Assembly: GCF_000378445.1 (NCBI RefSeq)
Contig: NZ_KB899743.1
Coordinates: 1-35,116, forward strand
DNA: 35,116 bases
Direction of reading: 5' to 3'
Source of the DNA: Deinococcus aquatilis DSM 23025
GTDB lineage: Bacteria > Deinococcota > Deinococci > Deinococcales > Deinococcaceae
How positions within the stretch are numbered: the stretch's first letter is position 1; each line of letters begins with the position of its first letter. Below are positions 16,125 to 24,790 of this stretch, piece by piece. The notes under the pieces were generated by a model. The model was given only the letters and a program-made list of their open reading frames with translations. It searched no databases and had not been told where the DNA came from. The position numbers and the translations under genes are program-made.

Positions 16125-16531
16125 ACCCGCCCCTGCTGACCCCGGCCACCCACATCCGCCTGGCCCGACCCAGCCTGAACCTGCGTGCCGCCGAACACTT
16201 CTACACGGCGGGCCTGAACCTGAGCGTCCTGTACCACCACGACAGCGTGGGAGAAGAGGCGTCCCTGCTGATGCTGGGTTTGAAGGGCGCAGTCTGGCAT
16301 CTGGAATTGACGCATCTGGCCGCACACTCAATCCTCCCCACCCCGACGGAAGACGACCTGCTGGTGCTGTATCTGGGGCGTCCGGTAGAGCCGTCTGTCA
16401 TTCAGCACCTCACCGAGTGCGGCGGCAGGCACGTTCCGGCGTTCAATCCGTACTGGGATACGTATGGGGTGACCATCCAGGATCCCGACGGTTACCGCTT
16501 GGTGCTGTGTCACCGGCAGTGGACGATCTGA
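16121..16531 (+). CDS. VOC-family protein, single domain
   Basis: 136 residues from ATG 16121, overlapping the previous stop (ATGA). One VOC unit: RLARPSLNLRAAEHFYTAGL, then GAVWHLELTHLAAHS and PYWDTYGVTIQDPDGYRLVL. It resembles YycE-type VOC proteins (bleomycin-resistance-like fold); PDGYRLVLCHRQW closes the domain. Translational coupling to the two-repeat VOC protein suggests a shared substrate or pathway under SoxR. Cytoplasmic. Enzymatic role not determined. Confidence 0.85.
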   Translation: MNPPLLTPATHIRLARPSLNLRAAEHFYTAGLNLSVLYHHDSVGEEASLLMLGLKGAVWHLELTHLAAHSILPTPTEDDLLVLYLGRPVEPSVIQHLTECGGRHVPAFNPYWDTYGVTIQDPDGYRLVLCHRQWTI

Positions 16532-16654
16532 ACACTCCCGCCTCTCCCGGCGGATGTTCCGTGGTGTCCTGCATGGCTGAAGTGAAACAGGCCTTGACGG
16601 GGCAGGTCCCTGAGCACAGCTTGGCCATTTCCCTGTGGTTGAAGCAGCGCAGGC

Positions 16655-17092
16655 CTAGCTCGCTGCACGGCGTCCTGCCCGCCAAGCCGCCCACGCCCCA
16701 GTGGACCACAGCGCCCAAGCCACCAGCAGCGGTTGAAAGAACAGGCGGATCAGCCGGGATTGGTCGGTGTTCAGGCCAAAGGCATCCGTTCGGGTCAGGT
16801 ACTGCGAAATATTGCCCGGAAACACGGCCACGAAGAAAGCGGCCACCAGCGCGCCGACAGAGACACGGTGCCGTGGCAGCGCGATCAGCGCCGCGCCGAG
16901 AGCAAGTTCGACCACGCCCGAAGCCACCACCACGAAGTCTGGACCAAGAGGGAGCCAGGTGGGCACCTGTGCCTGAAACGCCTCACGCTGGGTGGTGAGG
17001 TGACCGGTGCCGGCCAGCAGCAAGGCGCCGCCCAGCAGCAGCCGTGCTGCATGTTGAACCCAAGAGACACGCGGAGAAAGGGAAGTTGACAT
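16655..17092 (-). CDS. DoxX-family membrane protein
   Basis: 145 residues from ATG 17092, with AAGGAG 5 bases upstream. Four predicted membrane helices: RLLLGGALLLAGTGHLT, DFVVVASGVVELALGAALIA, VSVGALVAAFFVAVFPGNIS and a C-terminal LFFQPLLVAWALW. The short N-terminal helix with GTGHLT and the second with VELALG are DoxX-like. DoxX proteins are linked to thiosulfate oxidation in archaea and redox homeostasis in other bacteria; no specific role can be read here. It is convergent with the SoxR-controlled VOC pair. Confidence 0.82.
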   Translation of the reverse strand: MSTSLSPRVSWVQHAARLLLGGALLLAGTGHLTTQREAFQAQVPTWLPLGPDFVVVASGVVELALGAALIALPRHRVSVGALVAAFFVAVFPGNISQYLTRTDAFGLNTDQSRLIRLFFQPLLVAWALWSTGAWAAWRAGRRAAS

Positions 17093-17996
17093 GACATCTC
17101 CTTGATAACAGACAGGACGGGGTGAGAGAACTTGAGAACAGGGCCAGAGTTTTTGGGCAAATAAGGCCAACCTCAAAGCGTGAATTTACCCGAATCACCG
17201 ATTCAGATCCCGGTATGGCCAGAGAACGACGCGGGCAGTGCCCAGGGTGATGCTGTTCAGGCAGTCGATGGAGCGTGGATTCGTCACTGGCGGCAGAGCA
17301 TCGGCCTGAAGCAGCATGCAAATTGTGGCAGCCTTTGAGGGTAAACAGGGCGCCCCCAACGCGAGAGCCTATGCCGCCTGCGTTGAGGGCGTGACTTTCC
17401 ACTGGCCGGCAAGCCACGCACCAGGGCCGCTGGTGCGTCAGAGGCGGAGTGCTTTGTTCAGTTGGTCGAATTAAGCCTTCTGCTCTCTATATGGTTGTCA
17501 CCCTCTTACACCATCACCTTCGTTACGTCACCGCCACATCGGTGTTCAGGAAGGAGCGAAGTGCCTACGCAACCCCGGCGCTGAATCCAGTGTGTGGCCA
17601 CCAGTGGTGTCTGATCGAAGACTCTAGGCAGACCTGTCGCTATTCCCGGATGATTTTCAGGGTAGTGCCACCAAGAGCAAGCTTCGACGTCATTAGTGGT
17701 ATCACAGATTATTTGAGGAATAAAAATATCCAATTTCTTAACCGTACATAGCTTGGGATAACTCCCGTACTCTTCAACAGAAACTCAACTGCTTAGGGTA
17801 GAGCCATGGAAAGGAAGACAAGCCATAGCTGTATCTCCCGAAGAGGTCAACCGGTTCTCCCCTTTCCTCTCTTATGAATACACCCACTCCAGCCTAAGCC
17901 CGGCTGGAAGGAAGCTGAACGTTCTGAAGACAAAAAGGTGAAGGCAATTCAAGATCTTTCTAACCTTCATGGCTTGAACGAAGGTGTTCGGCTAAG
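17093..17996. other. About 900-bp region without a confident gene
   Basis: Short frames on both strands do not resemble known families. One minus-strand frame (MLLQADALPPVTNPRSIDCL onward, about 17209-17319) has coding-like composition and could be the tail of a lost gene. Base composition becomes more AT-rich after about 17450. The region ends at the target duplication of the nested insertion sequences (17997). Confidence 0.4.
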
Positions 17997-18437
17997 CTGA
18001 ACTCAGGAGTTGCACCTGCATAAAGACGGCGAAGCGCTCCCAGCAGAGAAAATCTGGGAGTGTCTACGTCACAGATTTTGAGGGAGCGCGTCCGCATTCT
18101 GGCAGATGAGTTCCTCGCCGTTCCACGCACGACCTACCAACAGCGCAGCCTCCAGGCTGCGCTGTTCATGTTCCTGGATACCGCGACCAAAACCGCGCTG
18201 CACCGGGCTGAACTGGTCAGCAAGAGTGCGCTGAGCCGACTGCTGAACGAATACACCTGGGACACAGACCAGGGTTGGACGATCCTACAGCGTGCCCAGT
18301 GGGACGCGTTGCACCTGGCGGCCAAAGGCAAACCCCGGCCGCTCCTGAGGCTGAGTGTCGATCTGACCAGCATCGAAAAGAAGGGCAGCACGCTGCCCTT
18401 TGTCCGGGTCTACAACGAGGTTCACGGCATACACCTA

Positions 18438-19824
18438 GTGGGTCACTTGGTGAAGGTGTAAGGTTTAAAGATGCCTCGTCGTCAGAAAAATCCGCTGCGC
18501 CCCCTCACGGATCAAGAGCGGCTGGAATTAGAGCGGGTCAGTCGATCACATCACGGTGCCGTGGTGGTGGTCGGGCGCGCCAAGGTGTTACTGGGCGTTG
18601 CCGCTGGTCTGCCCTATACCCAGGTGGCGCAAGAGGCGGGTCGAATCTCAGGGGATGGCGTGGCCCACTTGGTCGCGCGATTCAACCAACACGGTCTCAA
18701 GGCACTGGCCACACGTCCAAGTCGGCGTCCTCCCCGCACGTACGGTTCCGCTGAGCGGAACCGGATTCTCGATACGGCCCGTCGTCCACCGGATCGAGAA
18801 CAGGACGGGACAGCGAGCTGGTCACTCTTGACGTTGCAACGGGTCTTGCGCCGTGAACCCGGCTTTGAGCAGCTCAGTACCTACACAATCCTGGGTGTGT
18901 TGCACGAAGCCGGCCTGACGTGGCAGCGTGACCGGACGTGGTGCGAGACCGGAGTGGCTCAGCGACGACGCAAGAGTGGCGTGGTCAAAGTGATTGACCC
19001 CAATGCTGAGGCGAAAAAAAGTTGATTGAACGCGCCTATCTTGAAGCTGAATAAGGCGGAATAGCGGTGTGGACGGAAGATGAAGCCGGCCCTTGTCAGA
19101 CCATTCCTCACCTGGGATCCAGTTGGCAACCCCAAGGCGAACCGGCTCGTCAGTCTCACGAATACATTCGAGCGGGCACCGCCAAGTTATTGACCCTCTT
19201 CCATCCCGCCAGCGGAGTAGTCCGCGTTCAAGGCGTCACGCGCTGCACGAATGCCGTGCTGCATCCCTGGATGCAGCAGACCCTGACCGACATCCTGGCG
19301 AATCTGCCAGAGGCAAAGGTGGTATCCCCGGCAGAGAACCGAGCCATTTGGGAGCGTTGGCAGGAAGGACTGAGTGTGAAATGGACGCTGCAAGAGAATT
19401 TACCCCCCTTGCGGCTGTTGTTGGTGTTGGACAATCTGAGTGGACATAAGACGCCGAAACTGGTGCATTGGTTGATGGAACAGGGCATCATGCCGCTCTA
19501 TACGCCCATCGCAGGCAGTTGGCTGAACATGCGGGCAGGCGTGCTCATGCGCGTCCGTTCTGCCCAAGAAGGCCGAGTCCATTCAACGCATCCTCGTTCG
19601 CCGCGCGTTGGCCGGGCAATGTCCGACCAGTCCGACACAAATTATCGAGTGGTTGGAAGCCACCGCACGAGGATGGAATCAGCACCCAACCCCCTTGATC
19701 TGGGGCGGCAAGCGACGAGCCCGCCGTCAGCGGGCTCGGACACAACGACATCCTCTGGGTGGTTCGGGTGCTTACACCCTACAGGTCATCCACTGAATCC
19801 TTATGTCTCAACCAAGTGACCCAC
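18438..19824 (+). mobile_element. IS630-type insertion sequence, 1387 bp
   Basis: Perfect 14-bp terminal inverted repeats: GTGGGTCACTTGGT at 18438-18451 and ACCAAGTGACCCAC at 19811-19824. The flanking TA at 18436-18437 and 19825-19826 is the 2-bp duplication expected for IS630 elements, within a CTAG target. It is inserted in the IS4-like transposase gene. Its own transposase is damaged, so it would need help from another copy to move. Confidence 0.88.
18471..19796 (+). pseudogene. IS630-family transposase, damaged
   Basis: ATG 18471 begins an HTH region ([20 protein letters not shown], then [20 protein letters not shown]). The frame breaks at an A7G run (19014-19021), where a -1 shift would continue [11 protein letters not shown]. 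In that frame a TAA at 19052-19054 replaces an expected Gln. The DDE part then reads AVWTEDEAGP, LLLVLDNLSGHKTPKLVHWL and GSWLNM. A 40-bp insertion at about 19532-19571 shifts the frame before [16 protein letters not shown]. The natural stop is TGA 19794-19796. The A7G run could be programmed frameshifting, but the TAA and the insertion are inactivating. Confidence 0.85.
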
Positions 19825-20507
19825 TAGTGGTGTTGTATGCCGAATACGGTGCCGTGAAGTTCCCGATCGGCTACCGGGTGTACAAAGGCAAGGGGACGGC
19901 GACGCCCGTGACCCTGGCACGAGACCTGCTCCGGACGGTCCCCAAGGCGACCCGGCGTCGATTTCGCATCCGCGTCCTCGCCGACAGCGGATTTGAAGCC
20001 GCGGTCTTTCTGGACGAGGTCCGGCAACTCGGCTTTGAATTCGTGGTGGGGGTGCGCTCGACCCGGCGGACGATGCATCCCGGTGAGGTCACCGTGGCGG
20101 ACTGTCCGCATGGGGGCTCTCTCGAGCTGAAGAACTGGCCCTACGACACGGTGGTTCTGGGTCGCATCGACCGTGGGGACCGCATCTTTCACGCCGTTTC
20201 GTCGGAGCTGCTGGAGGGTGATGAGGTCGTCGCAGAGGGGGCCAAACGCTGGAATGAGGAATCGTTTTTCAAGGAGGGCAAACATCAGTTTGGGTTGGCT
20301 CAGTTCGCATTGCGAACTGAGGTGGGACTGGATCGCTGGGTATTACTGGTGTTTCTGGCCTGGACGCTGGCCATCCTCCACCGAGAGGCAGGCATGACCC
20401 TAGAAGCATCTGCTGCCCTGGCCGTGATCATGGTGATGCCACTCGTCTACTTAAACTGGGTGCTCAAGACCTTTGGCAAAAACGTAGAGTTTCTCGGCCA
20501 GCACGGT

Positions 20508-20541
<34 letters not shown>

Positions 20542-20546
20542 CTGAA

Positions 20547-21122
20547 GCCACCGCTGACGCTCCACAAAGAAATAGACACCAAATCCCACTTAGAGAGGTA
20601 GATTAAAGTCCATCCAGTCGGGATTCAGGCAAGGTACGGCGAAACGGAAATCAAGAGGACTTGAGGTTAGAGTTCAACCTCGACCAGGAAAAGGCGGTGG
20701 AGAAAAAACCCAGGCATGCGTCAGCATGTTCGGCCGTCTCCTTTGAACATGAACTACTTGAGAGGCAGGATTGAGGAGTGTCCCTCACTGTTAAACTTCC
20801 GCTTCAATGTCTATGCACATTGGCCTGTCTTACGTGCTACCTCGCCTGAGTTTAAGATCTGAACTATGTTGTTGACCCAGGAGATTCTACCCTCTGTAAG
20901 GCGAACTCATAGGAAGGTCAACAAGGGGCCTCGAAACGTTTTTGAGGGTTCTGGTACCTGTGGTTTCCCGGAGCATAAACCTAAATTTCAAGTTGGTGGA
21001 AGGAACCATCTCTGCCTCACAGAGAATTTTATTCCCTTGTAATATTTAGATGGCCGAAGACTTTTCAAGGTTAGCTCTTCAGCATTCAGACCGAGTGCAC
21101 TGACTTGCTCACTCCGGCTCCT
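20547..21122. other. 575-bp gene-free stretch with inverted repeats
   Basis: All frames are short. It holds a MerR-type-looking inverted repeat at 20663-20681 and a 9-bp inverted repeat TTGTTGACC (20869-20877) / GGTCAACAA (20916-20924). It is more AT-rich than the genes around it. No transcript can be assigned. Confidence 0.45.
20663..20681. promoter_or_regulatory. Orphan MerR-like inverted repeat
   Basis: GAGGTTagagttcAACCTC is a 6-bp perfect inverted repeat of 19 bp overall length, similar in size and sequence style to MerR-family operators such as the sox box in this window. No gene starts next to it, so its promoter or gene may have been lost. Weak call. Confidence 0.3.
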
Positions 21123-21401
21123 TTACCTGGGCTTGCTTTCGTTGTCCGGATCCCCTTCTGTCTCACTGAGGTTCATCTGGGCCTGATACGCCAAGAGATC
21201 TTCGCGGTATACCATCTGCCGGGATCCCGTGAAGTGGTGAGGCAGACTCCCCTCTTCGCTGAGCCGGATAAGTTCGGCTGGACTGACCTGTAGGAGTTGG
21301 GCCGCTTCCTGGAGGGTCAACTCCTCGGCTGGGGGTAGGGCTATCGGTTGCCTGGTCTTGAGGCGGAGCAGCAGGTCGTGGAGGAGTTCAGCGAGGTGCA
21401 T
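21123..21401 (-). CDS. Excisionase-family HTH DNA-binding protein
   Basis: 92 residues from ATG 21401 (GGAG 8 bases upstream; GTG 21410 also possible). The core LTLQEAAQLLQVSPAELIRL followed by EEGSLPHHFTGSRQMVYRED is the MerR-like winged HTH of excisionase (Xis/HTH_17) proteins. Close relatives serve either as recombination directionality factors or as antitoxins paired with PIN toxins. No PIN gene follows it here. It is divergent from a tyrosine recombinase 99 bp away, which favours an Xis-like or regulatory role. The C-terminus is acidic and disordered. Confidence 0.75.
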   Translation of the reverse strand: MHLAELLHDLLLRLKTRQPIALPPAEELTLQEAAQLLQVSPAELIRLSEEGSLPHHFTGSRQMVYREDLLAYQAQMNLSETEGDPDNESKPR

Positions 21402-21455
21402 GGAGATCACTCCAGTGGGATGGGCGAGGACGTCCCGGTTTCAGCATACAGAATG

Positions 21456-21470
21456 GTGTAAGTTTCACAC
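21456..21470. promoter_or_regulatory. Operator-like palindrome between xis-like and integrase genes
   Basis: GTGTAAGTTTCACAC is a near-perfect inverted repeat (GTGTrA-3-TyACAC) in the 99-bp divergent intergenic region, 30 bp upstream of the recombinase start. It is a candidate site for the HTH protein. Inference from position and symmetry. Confidence 0.4.
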
Positions 21471-21500
21471 ACCAGAGTTAAGGTATGTTATCTATGGGGC

Positions 21501-22436
21501 ATGACGTTAGAGGTGTATCGGGGGTCTGCACTCGACCGAGCCAAAGGTTGGAATGATTTGTTGCCCGAAGAGAGGAAAAGGCGGGCGGTCGAAGCCGCCC
21601 GAGATCAGGACGCCGAAGCCCTCTGGACGTTAACCGAGGCCTACCTCACCCTGCACGGCGCCAGTGGAACTTCCACAAGTCCGAAGACACTCAAAGCCTA
21701 TCGGTGGGCGGTCGTCAAATTCCTGACTTACGCGGGCGATCAAGCTGTCAATCTCTTGCGGGCCACGTCTGGTGACGGGGTGCGCTTCATTCGCACAGTA
21801 GAGGCTGGGGGGCTCAGTCCTTCGAGTACCCGGGTGCAACTGGCCGGGGTTCGCTTGCTGTACGCCGCACTGCGCTGGGCCGAAGCGACGCAGGCTGCCC
21901 CCTTCAGTGACGTCAAACCGGTCAGAGACAAAACAGCGGCGTGGGACAAACGGCAACCCTACACCGATGCAGAAGTGCAGGCCTTGGCGGATGGAGGAGA
22001 CCCCCGCATGCGCGTGTTGGTCCTCCTATGTGCCCATGCGGGACTGCGGGTAAGTGAGGCTCTTGCTCTGACCTGGAATGACGTTCAATTGGATGCCCGC
22101 GAACTTCGCGTCCTGTTCGGCAAAGGCGGCAAACAACGCCATGTGGTCTTCGGGGAGACCCTGCGGACGGCCCTGCTGGCCCTCAAAAGCGAAGGCCATG
22201 TGGTAGGCGGCAGCTATCCAGCCGCCGTCGAACGGTTGCAGCGACTCTGTGCGAGGACGGGGGTGCCGTACCGGGGCCATCACGCGCTCAGACACGCCGC
22301 AGGAACTCGGCTCATGCGTGAGGGAGCCAGCCTCGACGATGTCGCGCGGCATCTGGGGCACTCGGCACTGGAAACAGCCCGCATTTACGCCAAATGGAGT
22401 GACGAAAGTTTGCGGCGCCGAATCGGCCAGTGGTAG
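21501..22436 (+). CDS. Tyrosine recombinase (XerC/XerD-type integrase)
   Basis: 311 residues from ATG 21501. The N-terminal SAM-like core-binding domain (about 40-150; SPKTLKAYRWAVVKFLTYAG) precedes the catalytic domain. All catalytic residues are visible: Arg in AHAGLRVSEALALTWNDV, Lys in FGKGGKQRHVVF, HxxR in GHHALRHAAGTRLMREG, His in VARHLGHSALETA and the nucleophile Tyr in RIYAKWSDESLRRR. It should be active in site-specific recombination, for resolving plasmid multimers or for integrating an element. No terminator follows. Confidence 0.92.
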   Translation: MTLEVYRGSALDRAKGWNDLLPEERKRRAVEAARDQDAEALWTLTEAYLTLHGASGTSTSPKTLKAYRWAVVKFLTYAGDQAVNLLRATSGDGVRFIRTVEAGGLSPSSTRVQLAGVRLLYAALRWAEATQAAPFSDVKPVRDKTAAWDKRQPYTDAEVQALADGGDPRMRVLVLLCAHAGLRVSEALALTWNDVQLDARELRVLFGKGGKQRHVVFGETLRTALLALKSEGHVVGGSYPAAVERLQRLCARTGVPYRGHHALRHAAGTRLMREGASLDDVARHLGHSALETARIYAKWSDESLRRRIGQW

Positions 22437-22631
22437 ACGGGGATGCAGATACCGATGGCAGCATAAGTCGTTGACCAAACGGTTGTGTTGCCTTCATCGG
22501 GGTGGACTCACCTGGGGTTCAAGTCTCTGGCCAGTCACTATTCGGCTGGCAGGCTGCCCCAGGTCACCTCCATCAACAGATTCAAATCGCGAGCCGAGTG
22601 ATAACGATTTAACCCCCCGAGATAGGCTGTT

Positions 22632-22693
22632 CGGTTCGTGTAAGTCGGTGCTAGAAGTCCATAAATTCAGCACAGCCAGGCTTACACGAGCCG
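22632..22693. repeat. Compound imperfect hairpin downstream of recombinase
   Basis: Outer arms CGGTTCGTGTAAG (22632-22644) and CTTACACGAGCCG (22681-22693) pair over 13 positions with one G-T mismatch. Inside, GTGCT(a)GAA (22648-22656) pairs with TTCAGCAC (22666-22673), leaving one bulged A and a 9-base loop. The right arm runs into the end of the Fic remnant. It could be a recombination site, a transcript structure or a relic end. Confidence 0.45.
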
Positions 22694-22996
22694 GGCGAGA
22701 CTCCCATGGCCGTCCCAGAAAGGATGAATTCGAATCAACTCTGCATGCATCCGCGTGGCATGAAGCAGCACCTCGGAGGCGGGAGGCACTTCCTGCCATG
22801 CCGCCAGTACCCGTTGAGGCTTCACCATGATGTCTTCAATCGCCACCGAAATAAGCGTGGACGCGGTGCCTACTTCACAGCCATACGTGATGTCCGCATG
22901 ACGAAACTGACCCGGCTGCAGTCGGTCCAGCCCGGCCGAGACTGCACGCTACACCAACAACGTCGCCGAGCTCAGTTCCTGCAGTGCCGTATCGGG
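22682..22996 (-). pseudogene. Fic/Doc-family protein remnant
   Basis: Minus strand: DTALQELSSATLLV, TAG at 22949-22951, then FRHADITYGCEVGTASTLIS, VLLHATRMHAELIRIHPFWD and GHGSLARLV before a stop at 22682-22684. HPFWDGHGSLARLV corresponds to the Fic motif HPFxDGNGRxAR, with Asn changed to His and the key Arg changed to Ser. The N-terminal part is absent. Fic proteins transfer AMP to target proteins and act as toxins or effectors; this copy cannot do so. Confidence 0.6.
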
Positions 22997-23112
22997 TAAA
23001 TGAGGCCGTCAGTAGACAGGCATTGGAGCGCTGGAGCCTTCAAGCTGAGTAGGCCACCACTGATCTTCATCACTGCTCAAAACGTCTGAGAGAAACGTTG
23101 CCTTGGGTGAGG

Positions 23113-23322
23113 TCAAATAACAATGATGCCTAGTATTTCAGCCAATCGTCTGCGGAGGTCATAGTTAATCTCCTGGCCATCAGACTGTTGGGAGAGTTGA
23201 AGATCTGTCTTGGTCGTTGCGACCTCATTGCTGAAGGTGAAATCAGGTAGGGGCTCTAAACGTTCATGCTGAGACGGGTGAATTGGCATCAGGGTTGAGT
23301 CCATATCCTCCTCATTTGTCAT
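23113..23322 (-). CDS. Small hypothetical protein
   Basis: 69 residues from ATG 23322, or 63 from ATG 23304, which has GAGGAG close upstream. It is acidic and polar (LPDFTFSNEVATTKTDLQLS) and ends in a basic-to-hydrophobic stretch (YDLRRRLAEILGIIVI). No Cys, signal peptide or recognised family. Upstream in-frame sequence overlaps the inverted transposase debris and is unlikely to be coding. A weak call. Confidence 0.4.
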   Translation of the reverse strand: MTNEEDMDSTLMPIHPSQHERLEPLPDFTFSNEVATTKTDLQLSQQSDGQEINYDLRRRLAEILGIIVI

Positions 23323-23399
23323 GTATGCATTATGCCCCAGGGGAAAGTCTCGGCATCTTGCCTGCTCTCCTAGGCTGGTCCCAAAGTTTGGACAGTCGC

Positions 23400-23530
23400 G
23401 AGGGTTCTCGAAACTTAACCTTGAGCAGGTCATCTCTTCCCGATGGTGGTCTGAACTTCAGACCGCCGCTTCAATAGCACGGTGCCAGGTGAGCCTTCAA
23501 CGGATACGTTCTTCGATCGAGTGCAGGGCT
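23400..23530 (-). pseudogene. Transposase 3'-end fragment, inverted partial copy
   Basis: The minus strand here reads YPLKAHLAPCY then a stop overlapping GGTCTGAAGTTCAGACC, matching the 3' end (YP-SKAHLAWQRAVDAAV-stop) and downstream hairpin of the transposase remnant at 23639-24085 on the plus strand. Homology continues past the stop to the TTGAGCAGGTC/CTCGAGCAGGCC motif. It is a second, more diverged copy of the same element's end, facing the other way. Confidence 0.55.
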
Positions 23531-23638
23531 GGTGATTCGGGTGTACTGGTGAACAAGAGTTTCCACGCAGGGATCTATTGCGACAGCAACGAAGGCCCTT
23601 GAGGTGGGGATTGAAATTCCCCGGTCTCGTGGGCCTTC

Positions 23639-24085
23639 ATGCGAAGTGTCTATGCCTCCATCTCCAGCCTACCGCTCAGCATCGTCACCGCGTTGTTGAA
23701 CCGTGCCACCAGTGTGAGTGGCATCGCCCCCTACAGCACCGTCCGGAAAAGCACCCTGTGCCAGTCCCTGGCACAGCAATCGTTCACGACGAACCAAGAT
23801 CTCCAGCGCCCTGCCAAGAATGCGCCACAAGGCGCGTTCTTGACCATAGACTTCGTGATGGTGCCGCACGCGGGGCTGGAGATGGAGGGGCTCAACTTTC
23901 ATTACAGTGGTCAGGCGCGGACTCCATTGGGGCATCAGTTCACCTCAGCGGCCTTGGTGAAGTTCGGGGCCGACCCGATGCCACTGTTGGAGCGGTTCAA
24001 AGTCTCTCGCCTGTTGGAGACCGCCGCGTATCCGTAGTCGAAGGCCCACCTGGCCTGGCAACGCGCCGTGGATGCGGCGGTCTGA
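23639..24085 (+). pseudogene. DDE-type transposase remnant
   Basis: The frame from ATG 23639 has FLTIDFVMVPHAGLEMEGLN, then FHYSGQARTPLGHQFTSAAL and ADPMPLLERFKVSRLLETAA. A TAG at 24036-24038 interrupts it, followed by SKAHLAWQRAVDAAV and TGA at 24083-24085, which overlaps the hairpin GGTCTGAACTTCAGACC. The first acid of a DDE catalytic site is plausible at LTIDFVMV. I recall similar Deinococcus transposases but cannot place the IS family. It is truncated in the middle and inactive. Confidence 0.55.
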
Positions 24086-24267
24086 ACTTCAGACCGCCGC
24101 TGGTGAGATCTGGCCTGCTCGAGATTGAGTTGCCAGAACCGCTGGAGCACAGGCAGGAGAAGCGAATGGCCGTGGATATGGTGGGAATTACCGGGCGGGG
24201 GGTGGAGTGCGGAGAACAGACCTGCGTGAGCGGACAACGGTATCAGTAAAAATGGTCATAGCATGGA

Positions 24268-24489
24268 TCAAGTCCCACCAACAGGCTCCCAGTTGGTGCT
24301 GATTTCGCCGTTAGCGGGGTTAAAGAAGATTGGTGACTCGTTCAAAATTGCTGCTAAAGCAGCGAATTCAGCGGCAGGAAGATTAACGATGTTATGAACT
24401 GTGTCGTTTTGCAACACAATGCGAGCGCCACCCAGGTGAGTATGTGGACTCCATATCAGTCCATAAACTTTAATAGGTATATTAGCCAT
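24268..24489 (-). CDS. Small hypothetical protein in AT-rich patch
   Basis: 73 residues from ATG 24489, with AAGGAG just upstream (short 3-base spacing). MANIPIKVYGLIWSPHTHLG and IVLQNDTVHNIVNLPAAEFA suggest a compact beta/alpha protein without signal peptide or membrane helix. Codon use is clearly more AT-rich than in neighbouring genes, which suggests recent transfer. No family is recognised. It is followed by an AT-rich upstream region (24490-24720) that could hold its promoter. Confidence 0.55.
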   Translation of the reverse strand: MANIPIKVYGLIWSPHTHLGGARIVLQNDTVHNIVNLPAAEFAALAAILNESPIFFNPANGEISTNWEPVGGT

Positions 24490-24790
24490 ACACTCCTTGT
24501 TTAGATTATCTCTAAGTGTCACAACTTGACGCCGCGCTGACTGAATGGGTATCCTATTTAAGAGAACACTATATACATGAGAAATGAATTAAAAATACTT
24601 TTAACCTATAAAGCACGTATCATTACACATGAGCTTAGAAGGTTGATAACGGCAGTTCTGCCATTGAAACAAATGAACTCTTTGCCGGGTGCCTCAGCAC
24701 CTGACACTTTGCTAGGAATGGTGTCCTAAGGCGTGTCGGCCAAGAGTGTAGGCGAAGCAGACCCTCAACCCGTACCTTGAAGGTATGGAG
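24490..24790. other. AT-rich intergenic region
   Basis: Markedly AT-rich to about 24660, with several TATA-like stretches that could be promoters for either neighbour. A small hairpin GGTGC-CTCA-GCACC lies near 24690-24705. No gene or RNA is recognised. Confidence 0.4.

Noticed and set aside
15381..16331. 316-codon minus-strand frame across the VOC genes
   Set aside because: It is antisense to two coupled VOC genes with a SoxR promoter; no motif in the translation.
17449..17751. 100-codon plus-strand frame in the 900-bp gap
   Set aside because: Composition looks random, with no start signal and no recognised family.
22632..22693. Integron attC site
   Set aside because: The hairpin has a bulged base as attC sites do, but the core sequences GTTRRRY/RYYYAAC are missing, so I list it only as an unexplained hairpin.
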